From Tenrec ecaudatus (taxonomy: Eukaryota > Chordata > Mammalia > Afrosoricida > Tenrecidae): a stretch of 64,000 bases of DNA. The stretch spans positions 144,934,721 to 144,998,720 of the forward strand of contig NC_134530.1 in assembly GCF_050624435.1 (NCBI RefSeq). Reading direction: 5' to 3'. Below are positions 31,871 through 42,121 of the stretch, one piece after another (within the stretch, counting starts at the first letter, position 1; every line of letters begins with the position of its first letter). The position numbers and the translations under genes are program-made. The notes under the pieces are model-generated. The model made no database searches and was not told the DNA's origin. It saw only the letters and a list, made by a program, of their open reading frames with translations.

Positions 31871-32319
31871 ATAGGCGGGTGCAGCCTCCCTTCCCAGTCA
31901 GTCTTTACAATTCTGCTTCAAAGCCTACCTCCTCTGAGCAGCCTTCCTGGCTCCCACTCCCGTCAGGTAGAGCTCGCTCTGTGAGCTCCCTCAGAGGCAT
32001 CGTAGCTCTGTAATGCCCGCATTCGTCTCTGGGCTTCGTCTCTGGGCTGAATGCCTGCATTCGTCTCTGGGCTCTTTTCTGTAGCTCGTCATGCGCTTGG
32101 CTTGTGGGCCAGCAGAAAGCGGGCGGATGAGAAGAAGGGACCACACCAACCCTACCAAGTCCCTAGAGGTGCTTACCGGAGAAATGCATTCATCTCTTTG
32201 CCTTCAGCCCATTGGCTTATTCGTCCATCACATTTCAAGACACGGCCACTAGGGTTGGGTTGTCTAGCTTCTTAATCTTGTGCCATGGTTGAAGCTCGGC
32301 CTGGGGATTTATCGCCGTA
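31871..32319. other. Unassigned sequence with a short tandem repeat
   Basis: Contains the 38-bp tandem duplication described at 32011-32072. Nothing else recognised. Confidence 0.45.
32011..32072. repeat. 38-bp tandem repeat, about 1.6 copies
   Basis: AATGCCCGCATTCGTCTCTG recurs 38 bp later as AATGCCTGCATTCGTCTCTG. The phrase TTCGTCTCTGGGCT appears three times in all. Confidence 0.85.
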
Positions 32320-32480
32320 GGCCCTAGAACAGGTCATCTAAACTCTCTGTGTCTGGATCCCATCATCTGTGAAGCAGGGTTCACAGTAGTATTTGCAGAG
32401 AGATTTGGGGGGAGCAGTTATATCCTTGCCCCACCCCATATCTACTAAGCTGCCTTGCACAGAGAAGACCCCGTGTGTGT
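32320..32480 (+). mobile_element. MIR SINE relic
   Basis: GAACAGGTCATCTAAACTCT, CTGGATCCCATCATCTGTGA and GCTGCCTTGCACAGAGAAGA follow the MIR core-to-tail order. Confidence 0.5.
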
Positions 32481-33840
32481 GTGTTGTTGTTGAATAATTC
32501 ATTGTAGGATACACAAAGGCCCGAGTGAATGGCATGAAGCACTTATGGTGGAATTTCAGGCATCTGCCATGGGCGTGAGCAGGGGCAGTGGAAGCTGCCC
32601 ACGTGTCTGACAATAGACCACAGAGGGCACTGTCTATTCATCTGGTTTAAAGCCCAGCACTGCTTCTGGGTTCTAGGCCTATTCTGGTCTGTTCTTCTGT
32701 TGGCCCATATGTGGGGTGTTGAGCAGAGAACAGATAGTGGGACTCTGGGGACTCCTTAAACCCCAAAATGGTTCCAGAATGTCTGGAGCAGAAATGGGCA
32801 TCGTGGCTGGAGACTTAGGGCAGTTGTGTTTTCTTCCAGTGGAAAGACAAGGCCAAGCCTTGGGTGGGGGACTGAGATGGTGTCCTTAGAAGGCTCCCAG
32901 GAGAATGAGCTAGATATGTGGCCATCTGGATAGTGGTGCCCCCCCAGGAGCAAGTTGGAAGACAAGCCACGAGGAGCCACTGATGCTTGCTGCCATCCAT
33001 GCAGTTGCACTGACCCAGAATGCTTTAGGAATTCCAAGAGAGCGACACATAGGATCCTTAGATACGGGAAGGTCTGGATGCAAAGGTGGGAGTGTGGGCC
33101 AGAAGGATTAAAAAACAAACAAACAAACAAACCCAAACAGGTCCAGACTCACCAGCAGGAGCAAGGGAGCAGAAGGTGCTTCTTCTTCAGCTCAGGTGAA
33201 CTGGGGGTGCTCTGAGTGGTCAGCTCCCCAAGGTGGAGGGCCCCATTGATCTCGGGGCAGCTGGGAGGACTGGCAGGAAGCAGCCTGCCCACTGATGCCT
33301 GTGAGCCTGAAATCCGATCCTTTGGTGAAACAGGATCGTCCTGTTCTCTGTCTCAGGAGGATGCTCAGTCAGGGTTGGTGGGCAAGGTGCAGGGGGGCAG
33401 GGTGCCAGGGGCAACTTGGCAGAGTAAGCTAGTGGCAGAAGGTACACAGATCAGACACTGGCAGGACTGGTAGGACCTAGAGGTTGAATTAGCTGCCGAC
33501 TCAGAAGCTGTTTCCTTAAAGCCAGGGGTCACACAAGGGTGGAAGCCGTGGGAGTTCATATCTCCCCCCCACCCCCGGGGTCTCCCATGGAATACCATGT
33601 CCTTAGAGGGATGACCAATTCAGCCATCATTATACTGGGCACCTCAGTGGCTGATGCCTGGCATGACGGATCGTCTAATGGGGCCCTTGGGCTTCACTGA
33701 GTCCCTTTCCCACGTGCCTGTGGGAGGGACCGCATCAGGGGGGTTACCCAAAAAGCAAGGTCAGCGTGGGCTCCCTTGTGCTTACTTCCTACTCTGTAGT
33801 GAACAACTTCACATGGATGAGTAAGTAAGTACAGGTATAC
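32481..33840. other. No recognised feature apart from an AAAC microsatellite
   Basis: (AAAC)n at 33111-33136. The rest shows no gene or named repeat. Confidence 0.45.
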
Positions 33841-33845
33841 CTGTC

Positions 33846-34065
33846 AAAAACCAGAAGACCCAAACTCACTGCCATTGAGCTGATGCCAACCGAGAGCAAT
33901 CCTGCAGGCCAGGGTGGAACTGCCCCTGAGCTGCCCGAGACCACAACTCTTGATGGGAATGGAAAGCCCCATCTTTCTCCTGTGGATTGACTGGTGGTTT
34001 CAAACCGCTGAGCTTGCCGTTCACAGCACAAAGCATAACCACTACCCCACCAGGCTCCTTCTCTC
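33846..34065 (-). mobile_element. AfroSINE, minus strand, near full length
   Basis: CAAACTCACTGCCATTGAGC, TGATGCCAACCGAGAGCAAT, CTGGTGGTTTCAAACCGCTG and AACCACTACCCCACCAGGCT run the full SINE in reverse. Confidence 0.9.
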
Positions 34066-34385
34066 TCAGGGATCGGACCCTTGGAAAAGCGGCTTTCATT
34101 CTGTAGGGAGGTGCTGTGGAGTCGGGGAGAGGGACATGGCAGTCCTAGCTAGAAACAGAACCCTTCTTGTGGTTAAAAATAAAATAAAAGAAAATTTAAA
34201 ATTGTTTGCTCTAGATTCATAAGTAAATACACGTAAGACTGAGCTTACTTTGCTTATTGGATAATCTGACACTGGACCAGAGCAAGGGGTGCCGCTGGGG
34301 ACCTCATTCAGCCCCATGGCTCCTGGGTGACAGATCCTGGCCTGATGTAGGGTTCTTTCTCTAACTCCACCCAGGCCCCTCTCCC
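34066..34385. other. No recognised feature
   Basis: AT-rich near 34170-34215. No gene. Confidence 0.4.
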
Positions 34386-34389
34386 CTCT

Positions 34390-34540
34390 TGTGGTGTCTA
34401 AACAGTGGGTGGTTTGAACCATGAGTGAGAAGCGCTGTCATCTGTTCTCAGAGACCCCTAGGGGGCAGTTCTTTTCTGCCTTGTGGGGTTGTTATGAGCC
34501 AGAGTCTGCAGGCAACAGCCAGGAGAAACCCCGCAGTGGA
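34390..34540 (+). mobile_element. AfroSINE, degraded
   Basis: GGGTGGTTTGAACCATGAGT, CCCCTAGGGGGCAGTTCTTT and GGGGTTGTTATGAGCCAGAG survive. The head is lost. Confidence 0.6.
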
Positions 34541-34599
34541 GTCAACGTGCCCCAGGGATGGCAGACTTCCTGTTGAGTCCTAGGTCTGAACTGATCAGA

Positions 34600-34790
34600 C
34601 AACTCCTTGCCTAGTAACCCTGAGCAAATCGCCGCATCTCTCTGAGCCTCGGTTTCCTCCTCTGTAAAGCGGTCTTGAGAACAATTCACCGCACGTTGCT
34701 CACCGCACTGTGGTGAAGTGTAACTGGATCACTTCTACTTACCCACCTAGAACATTGCCCAGAGTGAACACACTCGGCAAGTGCAGCTGC
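34600..34790 (+). mobile_element. MIR SINE relic
   Basis: TAACCCTGAGCAAATCGCCG, CTCTGAGCCTCGGTTTCCTC, CTCTGTAAAGCGG and ACATTGCCCAGAGTGAACAC match the MIR body well. Confidence 0.7.
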
Positions 34791-34879
34791 TGTCTCCTTG
34801 AGCCAAGATGACCATAGGTGCTCTGCCCACCTGCAGGAAGGAACCCCATTAGGGTCTGGGCAGGAGCGGCTTAGTGAAC

Positions 34880-35400
34880 CACCGAGAAGAAGAGATGGTG
34901 GGCTGAATGTTGCGCTAAGAATGAGGGAGGTTGCCCTTGACATCCACTGGCTTCAGGTCAGGCCTGTCCACAGCTGACGAGCTTCCTGACCCTGCCGTGC
35001 ACCCCTCCACCCCTGCTTCGGCATCACCTCCGGGGTCACTCCCCATCTGTAGTGACATTGAACTGTGCACCCCCCCAAAAAAAAACCCAAACCAAAACTC
35101 TGTTGCAAATTTTGACCCCACCAAGGGTGGGTTTCATGTCCATCTCTTTCGAGATCCACACGGAGCCCAGGAAGCAGGCAAGCCGAGATGGGGGCACTGG
35201 ACGCGATGGGGCCCAATCCCTGAGGAACAGCAGCCCCTGAGGACAGGAGGGGGGCCGTCCTTGAGCGCCCACAGAGAGAGACTTCCCGGAGAGTCAGCCT
35301 TGACTCAGGCCCCCAGCCTCCTAAGTTGTGAGAAAATGAATTTGTTGGTCAAAAATACTTGCGGTCTTTCTGTGATGGCAGCGCTAGGTAACTATGGTCG
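34880..35400 (+). mobile_element. MaLR-like LTR relic
   Basis: CATTGAACTGTGCACCCCCC, CAGCCTCCTAAGTTGTGAGA and AAATGAATTTGTTGGTCAAA track the MLT1/MST-type LTR from start to polyadenylation end. The left limit is uncertain. Confidence 0.55.
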
Positions 35401-36450
35401 GCGTCGCCTGCAGGCACTGGCCAACCCTTAGCTCTCCTACTGCTGCTGAGTTGATTTTGCCTTCTCAGTCCGACTCCCTGCCCTCAGCACTCCCCTGGCA
35501 ATGAAAACCTCGTGTGCCAGAGTCACAATCCAGGACACTGTCTTTGTTTGCCGCCCCCTCCCCTACCCCTTGAGGGTTGCTGCCCTGAGTCTCACCTGAC
35601 TCAAAGGCAGACCATTCCGGCAGCCCCTAGGGAGCGGTATCACCCACTTGGGGAAGCACTCACCTGGAGGGTGGGGCTGGGGGTGTGTGTGGTGGCACCA
35701 CGGAGCCCTGTGGCCGCCCTACCCCTTCCTGGAGCTAAGATCAGAGTCCTGGCATTAAGTGTTTGTGGCCCACCAGGAACAACCTGTCCCCTCCACCCTC
35801 CACAGCTCCACTTCTTGGAACAAGCAGCAGGGTCAACACAAAGACCTTTCTCATCAAGAGCTAATGAGCCCCTCAATAAAGCATGCCCTTTCTGTTCCAC
35901 TCGGCCACAGCCTTCCTGGTTCCCTTGGCCTTTCTCTGCCTCTCCCTTTCCTCTGCGACACTGGATTGTTGTGGCTTCCCCCTCTGGTCTATTGTCCTGT
36001 CCTGAGGGTGGTGGACAACTGATCGGCGTCTCCAAGGGCAAGTTCCCAGAACGCCTGGCATTCGTCCTGTGCCAGAGAGGACACACAGGACACCTGGGCC
36101 TGTCATGAGGCGGAGGCTGCTCCAGCTGTGCTCAGGCCAGCCCCTTCTCTTAGGACCAATACTGGGGTCCCACGCATCCATTGGAGGGGAAGCCTATAGG
36201 GGTTAAGAGCAGTGGATCTCAGGAGATGGCAGGAGGAGCTGGGGAGTGGGTTGAGAGTCACTCTGCCCTTGATTCTGCTGAGTTAGTTAGAACTGATCAG
36301 ATGAGTCATCTTAAGGTTATCCAGCCATCTTAGACATGGCCAAGCCAGGTCCAGGAGGAAAGGTCAATCCTGGGTTAAACGGATCAGACCAACCAGCATC
36401 TCTGTGTTTGAAGACCCACAACATCTTTGGTTCCCATTACGACGGGCATA
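35401..36450. other. No recognised feature
   Basis: A plus-strand ORF of 198 codons (35512-36108) has no recognised domain, signal peptide or homologue by eye, and is likely chance. Confidence 0.45.
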
Positions 36451-36454
36451 CGGA

Positions 36455-36770
36455 GTGATGGCTGTCTTATATTCTTTGCACTGATATAAGAAAAAGTACC
36501 ATCAATGGGCGACTTCAAAGAAGAGGAATTTATTTTCTCACAGTTCGGAAGGCTAAAAGCCTAAAGCAGGGTCTCAGCCTGTGAGTTCCTCCGTGAGCTT
36601 CCCCCCTCGTTTCTGGTCTCTGTTAGTGATCCTGGGTGTTTTTTTGCTGTGGCACCTGCCTTCCTTTCTCAATCTATTTTGTTCTTTTAATAAGACACCC
36701 CTCAGAAGGGATTGGGGTTAGGACCCACCTTCATTTGGGATGGCACCATTAGCAAGAAGAAAGAAAATCC
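36455..36770 (-). mobile_element. MaLR-like LTR relic
   Basis: AAGAGGAATTTATTTTCTCA, CAGTTCGGAAGGCTAAAAGC, and later ATTGGGGTTAGGACCCACCT, the reverse-oriented MLT1/MST pattern. Confidence 0.55.
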
Positions 36771-37186
36771 CTGTGTTCAAAGGGTCATGGTTAGAAGTTC
36801 AGGGGGGTTTGAGTTATCAAGTGCTGCTACCACAGAAATACCACACACATCAAAGACTTTAGTAACCAGAAACTTACTCTCTCACTGTTTGGGAGGCCGG
36901 ACATCTGAATTTAGGGTGCCAGCTCTAGAGGAGGCTTTCTCTCCCTTTGGGCTCAGTGGGAAGGTCCTCGTCTCCTTCCAGCAGTCCCGGGCTCAGCATT
37001 CCTTGGAGATCTCGAGAGGACTTTGTAACCAAGCTCCTCCGGGTCTGGGAGGTTCTCAGCACAGAGACCTAGTTCTAAGGGCTCCACTCTGCTCCTAACT
37101 CCCCCTTCTTGGTGGTAGTAGGTCCCTCTGATCTCTACCCTCCTTTCTCCTTTCATCTCTTGTCAGATAAAAGGTGTTTCAGGAGA

Positions 37187-37201
37187 CCCCCCCCCCCCCC
37201 C
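37187..37201. repeat. Poly(C) run
   Basis: Fifteen C residues, followed by GGGG. Confidence 0.9.
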
Positions 37202-37359
37202 GGGGAGCCCTGGCCCTCTTACATTGGATCAGGGCTGTGAAAGGAATGAGGCTACTACAGTCCATCATGCCTTACAACTGATGGGCCTATCACCCCAGAT
37301 CACATCATGGGGCATCGCTCCATAACTGCCACACCACATGTTACATATTACATATGGCA

Positions 37360-38366
37360 TGCGGTAGTTAGATGATCTTACGTCAATTTGCAGTTTTATG
37401 AAAATGTAGGGGTGGAGTGTCACAGTTACATAATCTCCTGTCAACTTGAGCGAAGGGGTGGATTCCAGGCTGCCAATCAGGTCATAGCCAATCATGTCTC
37501 TTTGTGGGCCATCTCCTGAGGATTCTGGGAACTCCTATCTTCCTCCCTGGAGGCGGGACACACACTCTCTCTGTTTTGCCTTCTTGCTGACAAGCCACAC
37601 GGAGCTACACTGATGCAGCCAGAGGCCTGGAGCTGGAGGAGCCACGCGGAGACCCACACCACCACTGAGATGCTTCCCCTGCTACTGGATCCACAGGACT
37701 TTCCACCCACTGGCCTGTGATCTCCCTGCACTCTGCATCATTGCGTGTGCAGTGTGGGACTGAAGAGGAATTTATAGACTGGTATCAGACATATGGGCTA
37801 ATATCAGATTTATGGACTTGCTCTGGACTGGGCTGGAATGTTTTCTCAATATTCAATGGCTCTTGTATATAAGGCCCTTGCTTATACACATATGAGTGTC
37901 TCTGGATTTGTTTCTCTAGTCAACACAGACTAACACATGGAGTCAAACCTACCAATCTGGTCACAGCTTGATGCTGCTTTCTTGGGGATGTGGTCTTCTC
38001 ATAAGAAGAAACTGGAAACTTCCCTCTCTCTCCCTTGATCTTCACCTCCATCTTTGCTAGGCTCTGTGTCTGCCTCCAGGGCAGCCTCATGCGGGTGTCT
38101 GACTCCAAGAGCTGTCGGCGCCCAGCCATGTTTCTTCTGACCTTGGTTGACCGGCACCCTGTGACCTTTCCCATCACCTTTCTGTGTCATCAGCCTGCAG
38201 CCATGGGAGTCTGACGAGGGTCCTGGCCAGCATCAGTCTTGTGGATCGGAGTTGCATCAGGCTGGGATGCCCTCTTGAGAAAAGATTATTTCTTGATGTA
38301 AAGCTCTTTCTTGTACATAGAGGAGCATCACTGGATTTGTTTCTCTAGACCCCCCTGCCTAACACA
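37360..38366 (+). mobile_element. ERVL-like LTR (copy E), middle layer
   Basis: The left piece 37360-37417 begins TGCGGTAGTTAGATGATC. The right piece 37938-38366 continues GTCAAACCTACCAATCTGGT and ends TTTGTTTCTCTAG...CCTAACACA. The flanking pentamers TGGCA and TCACA agree at only 3 of 5. It is older than copy D, which sits inside it. Confidence 0.65.
37418..37937 (+). mobile_element. ERVL-like solo LTR (copy D) with 5-bp target duplication
   Basis: 520 bp from TGTCACAGTTACATAATC to GACTAACACA, flanked by perfect TGGAG copies at 37413-37417 and 37938-37942. This defines the boundaries of the whole LTR family and supports integrase-mediated insertion. A TATA-like stretch (TTGTATATAAGG) lies near 37873. 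No internal viral genes. Confidence 0.88.
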
Positions 38367-38460
38367 TCACATCATACTAAACTCCCAAACGAGAGGATTG
38401 TGGCCCAGTCAAGGTAGCACACATTTGGGGAGGGGAGTAGACAATTCAATCCATGACAAA

Positions 38461-38570
38461 AGATTAGGACTTCCACACTTTGTTGGGGAAGAAATAATTC
38501 CATCTGCAACAGATGCGGTGGTGGCCCTGCTGAACACATGCTTTAAACAAAACCTGGCAGGACCCACTTT
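38461..38570. other. No recognised feature
   Basis: Short spacer. Confidence 0.4.
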
Positions 38571-38574
38571 TAGA

Positions 38575-38625
38575 CATCATGGTGGCACAGCAGTTAAAGC
38601 ACTGGGCTGCTTACTGAGTGACTGA
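38575..38625 (+). mobile_element. AfroSINE head fragment
   Basis: ATCATGGTGGCACAGCAGTT then AAAGCACTGGGCTGCTTACT is the tRNA-like head only. The L1 starts shortly after. Confidence 0.65.
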
Positions 38626-38639
38626 GAGCAAGTGAGAGC

Positions 38640-39813
38640 AAGCTAGAGAGAGAAGACCTGGCTCCCATGGTCAGATAGGGCTGCGATGTCCAAGAATTGA
38701 CTCCCAAGCATAGGACACCAGTAACACCCCTTTAAACATAGCCCTATTAAATAGAGGAAAGGACTAGGAGGCAAAGAAAATTTATTGAAGTCTAAATACA
38801 GACATGTAATATGTAAATATATTTATATATGAGGATAGGAAAATAGATCTATGTACATATACTTATATGTTAAGTATTAAGGTAGCAGACAGATATTGGG
38901 CCTCTACCCAAGTCCTCCCTCAACACAAGAACACTTTGTTCTAATAACCTGGCATTCTGTGATGCTCACCTTCCTGACACAATCGCTGAAGACAAAATGG
39001 GTGCATAAGGAAATGTAGTGAAGAAAGCTGAGGGTGCCCGGCTATCAAAATACATAGCATCTGGGGTCTTAAAGGCTTGAAGATAAACAAGCGGCCATCT
39101 AGCTGAGAAGCAGCAAAGTCCACACACCAGCCTATGTGATTATGAGGTGTCGATTAGATCAGGTATCGGGCATCAAAGGTCCAGAACAAAAAAATCATAT
39201 CATTGTGAATGAGGGAGAGTACGGAGTGGAGCCCTAAAGTCCACTTGTAGACAACTGGACATCCCCTTACAGAAGAGTCGCAAGGAAGAGACCAGTCAGT
39301 CAGGGTGCAGTATAACACTGATAAAACATACAACTTTCCTCTAGCTCTTTAATGCTTCCTCCCCTCCACTGTCATGACCCCAATTCTACTTTACAAATCC
39401 TACTAGACAAGAGCATATGCACGGATACAGATAAGAGCTGGAAACACAGGGAATCCAGGACAGATAAATCCCTCATGTCCAGTATTGACACTAGCAATAC
39501 CAGGAGGGTAAAGGGTAAGGTGGGGGGAGAAAGAGGGAACCGATCACAATGATCTACATATATCTCCCTCCCAGGGGCCAGACAACAGAAAAGTGGATGA
39601 AGAGAGACATTGGTCAGTGTAAGATGTAAAAAAATGTAAATTATCAAGGGTTCATGAGGAAGGGAGGGTGGTAGAGGGCTCAAGTAGAAAGAAAATGTTT
39701 TGAGAATGATGATGGCAACTTATGTACAAATGTGCTTGACACAATGGATGTGTGTATGGATTGTGATAAGAGCTGTAGGAGCCCCAATAAAGTGATTTTT
39801 AAAAAATATAGCC
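38640..39813 (+). mobile_element. LINE-1 3' UTR, long 5'-truncated copy
   Basis: About 1.2 kb of noncoding L1 3' UTR. Landmarks: GGTCTTAAAGGCTTGAAGAT, CAAGCGGCCATCTAGCTGAG, AAATTATCAAGGGTTCATGA and GAGAATGATGATGGCAACTT. It ends with CCCCAATAAAGTGATTTTTA, a polyadenylation signal plus an A-rich end. It is the most complete of the five related 3' ends in the window. Confidence 0.8.
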
Positions 39814-40260
39814 TTATTTGGCTATCATTCATATATGTAAGCTGTGCATGTTAGAAGAGTACACTTTGATACATTTTGACCTAGATCTATACCTGTGAGA
39901 CCACCCCAACATCCTCAAGTCCTCCCCCTCTCCCTGTCCCCATTGCCTCCCTCCTCGCTCCCTCTTCCGTCCCCAGCTCACGACGGAGCCACTTCTGTCC
40001 AGACAGATCAGCTGGAGTCCCTAGCGCCCTGTGCAGGTGGACTCACATAGCACGTACCCTTCCCGCCCGACTCGGCACGGTCCTTTGCAGGCGCCTCCAT
40101 GGTGTCGCGCATGTCCATACAAATTCACCCCCTTTTGGGTGGCTCGGTGGCCTATTAAATGGATATAATATACATGGTTTGTACTTTTCATGGTTGATGG
40201 ACACTCGTGTCCTTTCCAGTTCGGGGCACAGCGAATGAAGCTGCTGTGAACCTCCGTGCA
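39814..40260. other. Possible older LINE remnant
   Basis: GGCTATCATTCATATATGTA and GAGTACACTTTGATACATTT have LINE 3' character. Family not identified. Confidence 0.3.
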
Positions 40261-41180
40261 CTAGCCTTTGTGTGGACGTTTGCTGTCCTTTCCTTTGGGC
40301 GAGCATCCAAGGTGGAATGGCTCCTCCCCGTTCAACAGAGCCAAATGCCACCCCTGTAAGCAATTATAGATTGCGGAGTCTCCGGAATCTCCCCCAAATG
40401 ATGCTTTTGAGGTCTGGGGAAGGCTGTGTTTTTTTCTTAGGGAGGAAATCAGGTGGACTTGCACAGGTGCCCGAGGACAAACAGACCAGCTTGGAGTGGG
40501 GCTGGGGAAGGGGAAGAGTGAGGTGTGGAGAGGGGAGCCCTTCCTTTCTAAATCGCACAGCTAAAACATTATTATCGTTTGACCTAGTAGGATGTAATCT
40601 TGGACAACCTCACCTCTGAGGTGTAGCAGCGACGACCTCCTGGCTACCATAAGAGGCACAGCTTCGGCCGGAAGAAAGGCTTGCCCTGCTTCCTGACATC
40701 CAGAGGCTTACATGGACCTAGGAGAGCTTCCTACTACCAGGCTCCCGACACCAGGGCAGCTGAGCGGGTGGAGGTGGGTATCTGGCTGTGAATGAAAAGA
40801 GAGGCTCTCTCTACCCATCTGACGCACACAGCCTCCTGTCACACTGTGCCCACAGTTCTTCTTGACTCCAAGTAACCCGCTGTTTATCCTGCTCCAGTTC
40901 AGACCCAGCAGCAGACCTGGTGGGACCCACCTTTCATCTCCCCTGACCTGACGGGGGGCTCATTGTTCTTACCTCAGGCTCTGAGACGGGGCATCTCGAA
41001 ACCGGACTCTTCGTCCCTGTGGGCGTATCAGCACCTCCAAAGATTTATCAGCTGTGATTTATTCAGCCTTGTGCCCTTGGTTAAGTTTTCCATCAAGTCA
41101 CGAGCCAGCTATTGAGCACAAAAACTGTTCTCAGTGCTTACACTACAACATGAACACATATGAATGCCCCTTAAGGCACT
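40261..41180. other. No recognised feature
   Basis: No gene or named repeat. Confidence 0.45.
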
Positions 41181-41182
41181 TG

Positions 41183-41357
41183 GGAGTCCCTGGTGGGGCA
41201 AATGACTAATCCACTCTGCCAGTAATCAGGAGGCTAGAGGCTCACATCCACCCAGAGACATCTCGGAAGAAAGGTGCCCTTGACACCCTCTGGAACAAGC
41301 TTGTCTCTGACTTACACAAAGCCATGACGAGTTGGAGTCAACAGCAATTGAATTGTT
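41183..41357 (+). mobile_element. AfroSINE variant
   Basis: GGGAGTCCCTGGTGGGGCAA, CGGAAGAAAGGTGCCCTTGA, AAGCCATGACGAGTTGGAGT and CAACAGCAATTGAATTG, from head to tail. Confidence 0.8.
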
Positions 41358-41456
41358 CAGCTCAGGTACGACTGCTCCCCACTTCCTGTCATACAGCCTG
41401 CAGGGCCAACAAAGAGGCCAGACACTGATGGGGACACAGTTAATTCACCCTCAAAG

Positions 41457-41585
41457 CAACCAACCAACCAGGCAGTCAGCCAACCAACCAATCAACCAAC
41501 CAGCCAGTCAGCCAACCAACAAACCAACAACCAACCAACCAGCCAGTCAGCCAACCGACCAACCAACAGACCAACCAACCAACCA
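41457..41585. repeat. (CCAA)n minisatellite with higher-order CAGTCAG units
   Basis: Tetranucleotide CCAA/CAAC array interrupted by CAGTCAG at 41473, 41505 and 41545 (spacings 32 and 40, both multiples of four). One frame stays open as repeats of N/S-Q-P-T, an effect of composition. Confidence 0.9.
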
Positions 41586-41589
41586 GTTG

Positions 41590-42121
41590 CTACTGAGTCA
41601 CATCTCATTCTGCAGTCATAAGTCTGACCCACGGAACTTAGATTCACCGGCTTCTGCAGCCACCAGCCTGTGGTCTTCCTGCCAATATTGGCTTCGTTGA
41701 CTCTGCAGCTATGGGAGACAGGAGAAGCCTCCAGCTGAACAGCTGACCCACAGTCTTGGAACATGCCTACATTCGACCACTTCTACAACCACATGAGTCA
41801 TTTTCTTCATATAAATGTCTCTCTATACCAGAGGTCCTCAAACTCTTTAAACACGGGGCCAGTTCACTGTCCCTCAGACCTGTTGGAGGGCCGGACTATA
41901 GATTAAAAAAAACAAAACCCAAAACTATGAACAAATTCCTATGCACACTACACATATCTTATTTTGAAGTAAAAAATGGGCAAAAACACCCGGCGGACTG
42001 GATAGATGTCCTCGGCAGCCGTGTGTGGTCCGCGGGCCATAGTTTGAGGACCCCTGCTCTATACGTTCATCTATCAGCATGACTGGGTTTGCTTCTCTAG
42101 AAAAACCCAGCCTGAGACACC
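41590..42121 (+). mobile_element. LTR-like repeat carrying an hAT insertion
   Basis: GGCTTCTGCAGCCACCAGCC, TCTTCATATAAATGTCTC, then after the hAT, GGGTTTGCTTCTCTAGAAAA and CCTGAGACAC. The end resembles that of the ERVL-like LTRs, but the body is more diverged. Left limit uncertain. Confidence 0.5.
41829..42056 (+). mobile_element. OposCharlie1-like hAT MITE with perfect 8-bp TSD
   Basis: Terminal inverted repeats CAGAGGTCCTCAAACT and AGTTTGAGGACCCCTG, flanked by identical CTCTATAC at 41821-41828 and 42057-42064. Inside are GGGCCAGTTCACTGTCCCTC and GGGCCGGACTATAG, followed by an A-rich centre. 228 bp with no transposase. The name is inferred from recalled terminal sequence. Confidence 0.85.

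Larger units (their letters stand above)
36805..38460 (-). mobile_element. MaLR-like LTR relic, outer layer of a three-level nest
   Basis: The left part (36805-37359) has GTGCTGCTACCACAGAAATA, AACTTACTCTCTCACTGTTT and GGGAGGCCGGACATCTGAAT. The right part (38367-38460) resumes with ACACATTTGGGGAGGGGAGT and GACAATTCAATCCATGACAA, the expected end of the same LTR. A C-run lies at 37187-37201. Two further LTRs sit between. Confidence 0.6.

Noticed and set aside
35512-36108. 198-codon plus-strand ORF
   Set aside because: Pro/Ser-rich with no domain, signal or conserved pattern, and it overlaps ORFs in other frames. Typical chance ORF in GC-rich DNA.
41332-41700. ORF with N/S-Q-P-T repeats
   Set aside because: Product of translating the CCAA minisatellite. 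A four-base unit cycles through frames and gives a repetitive peptide without coding significance.
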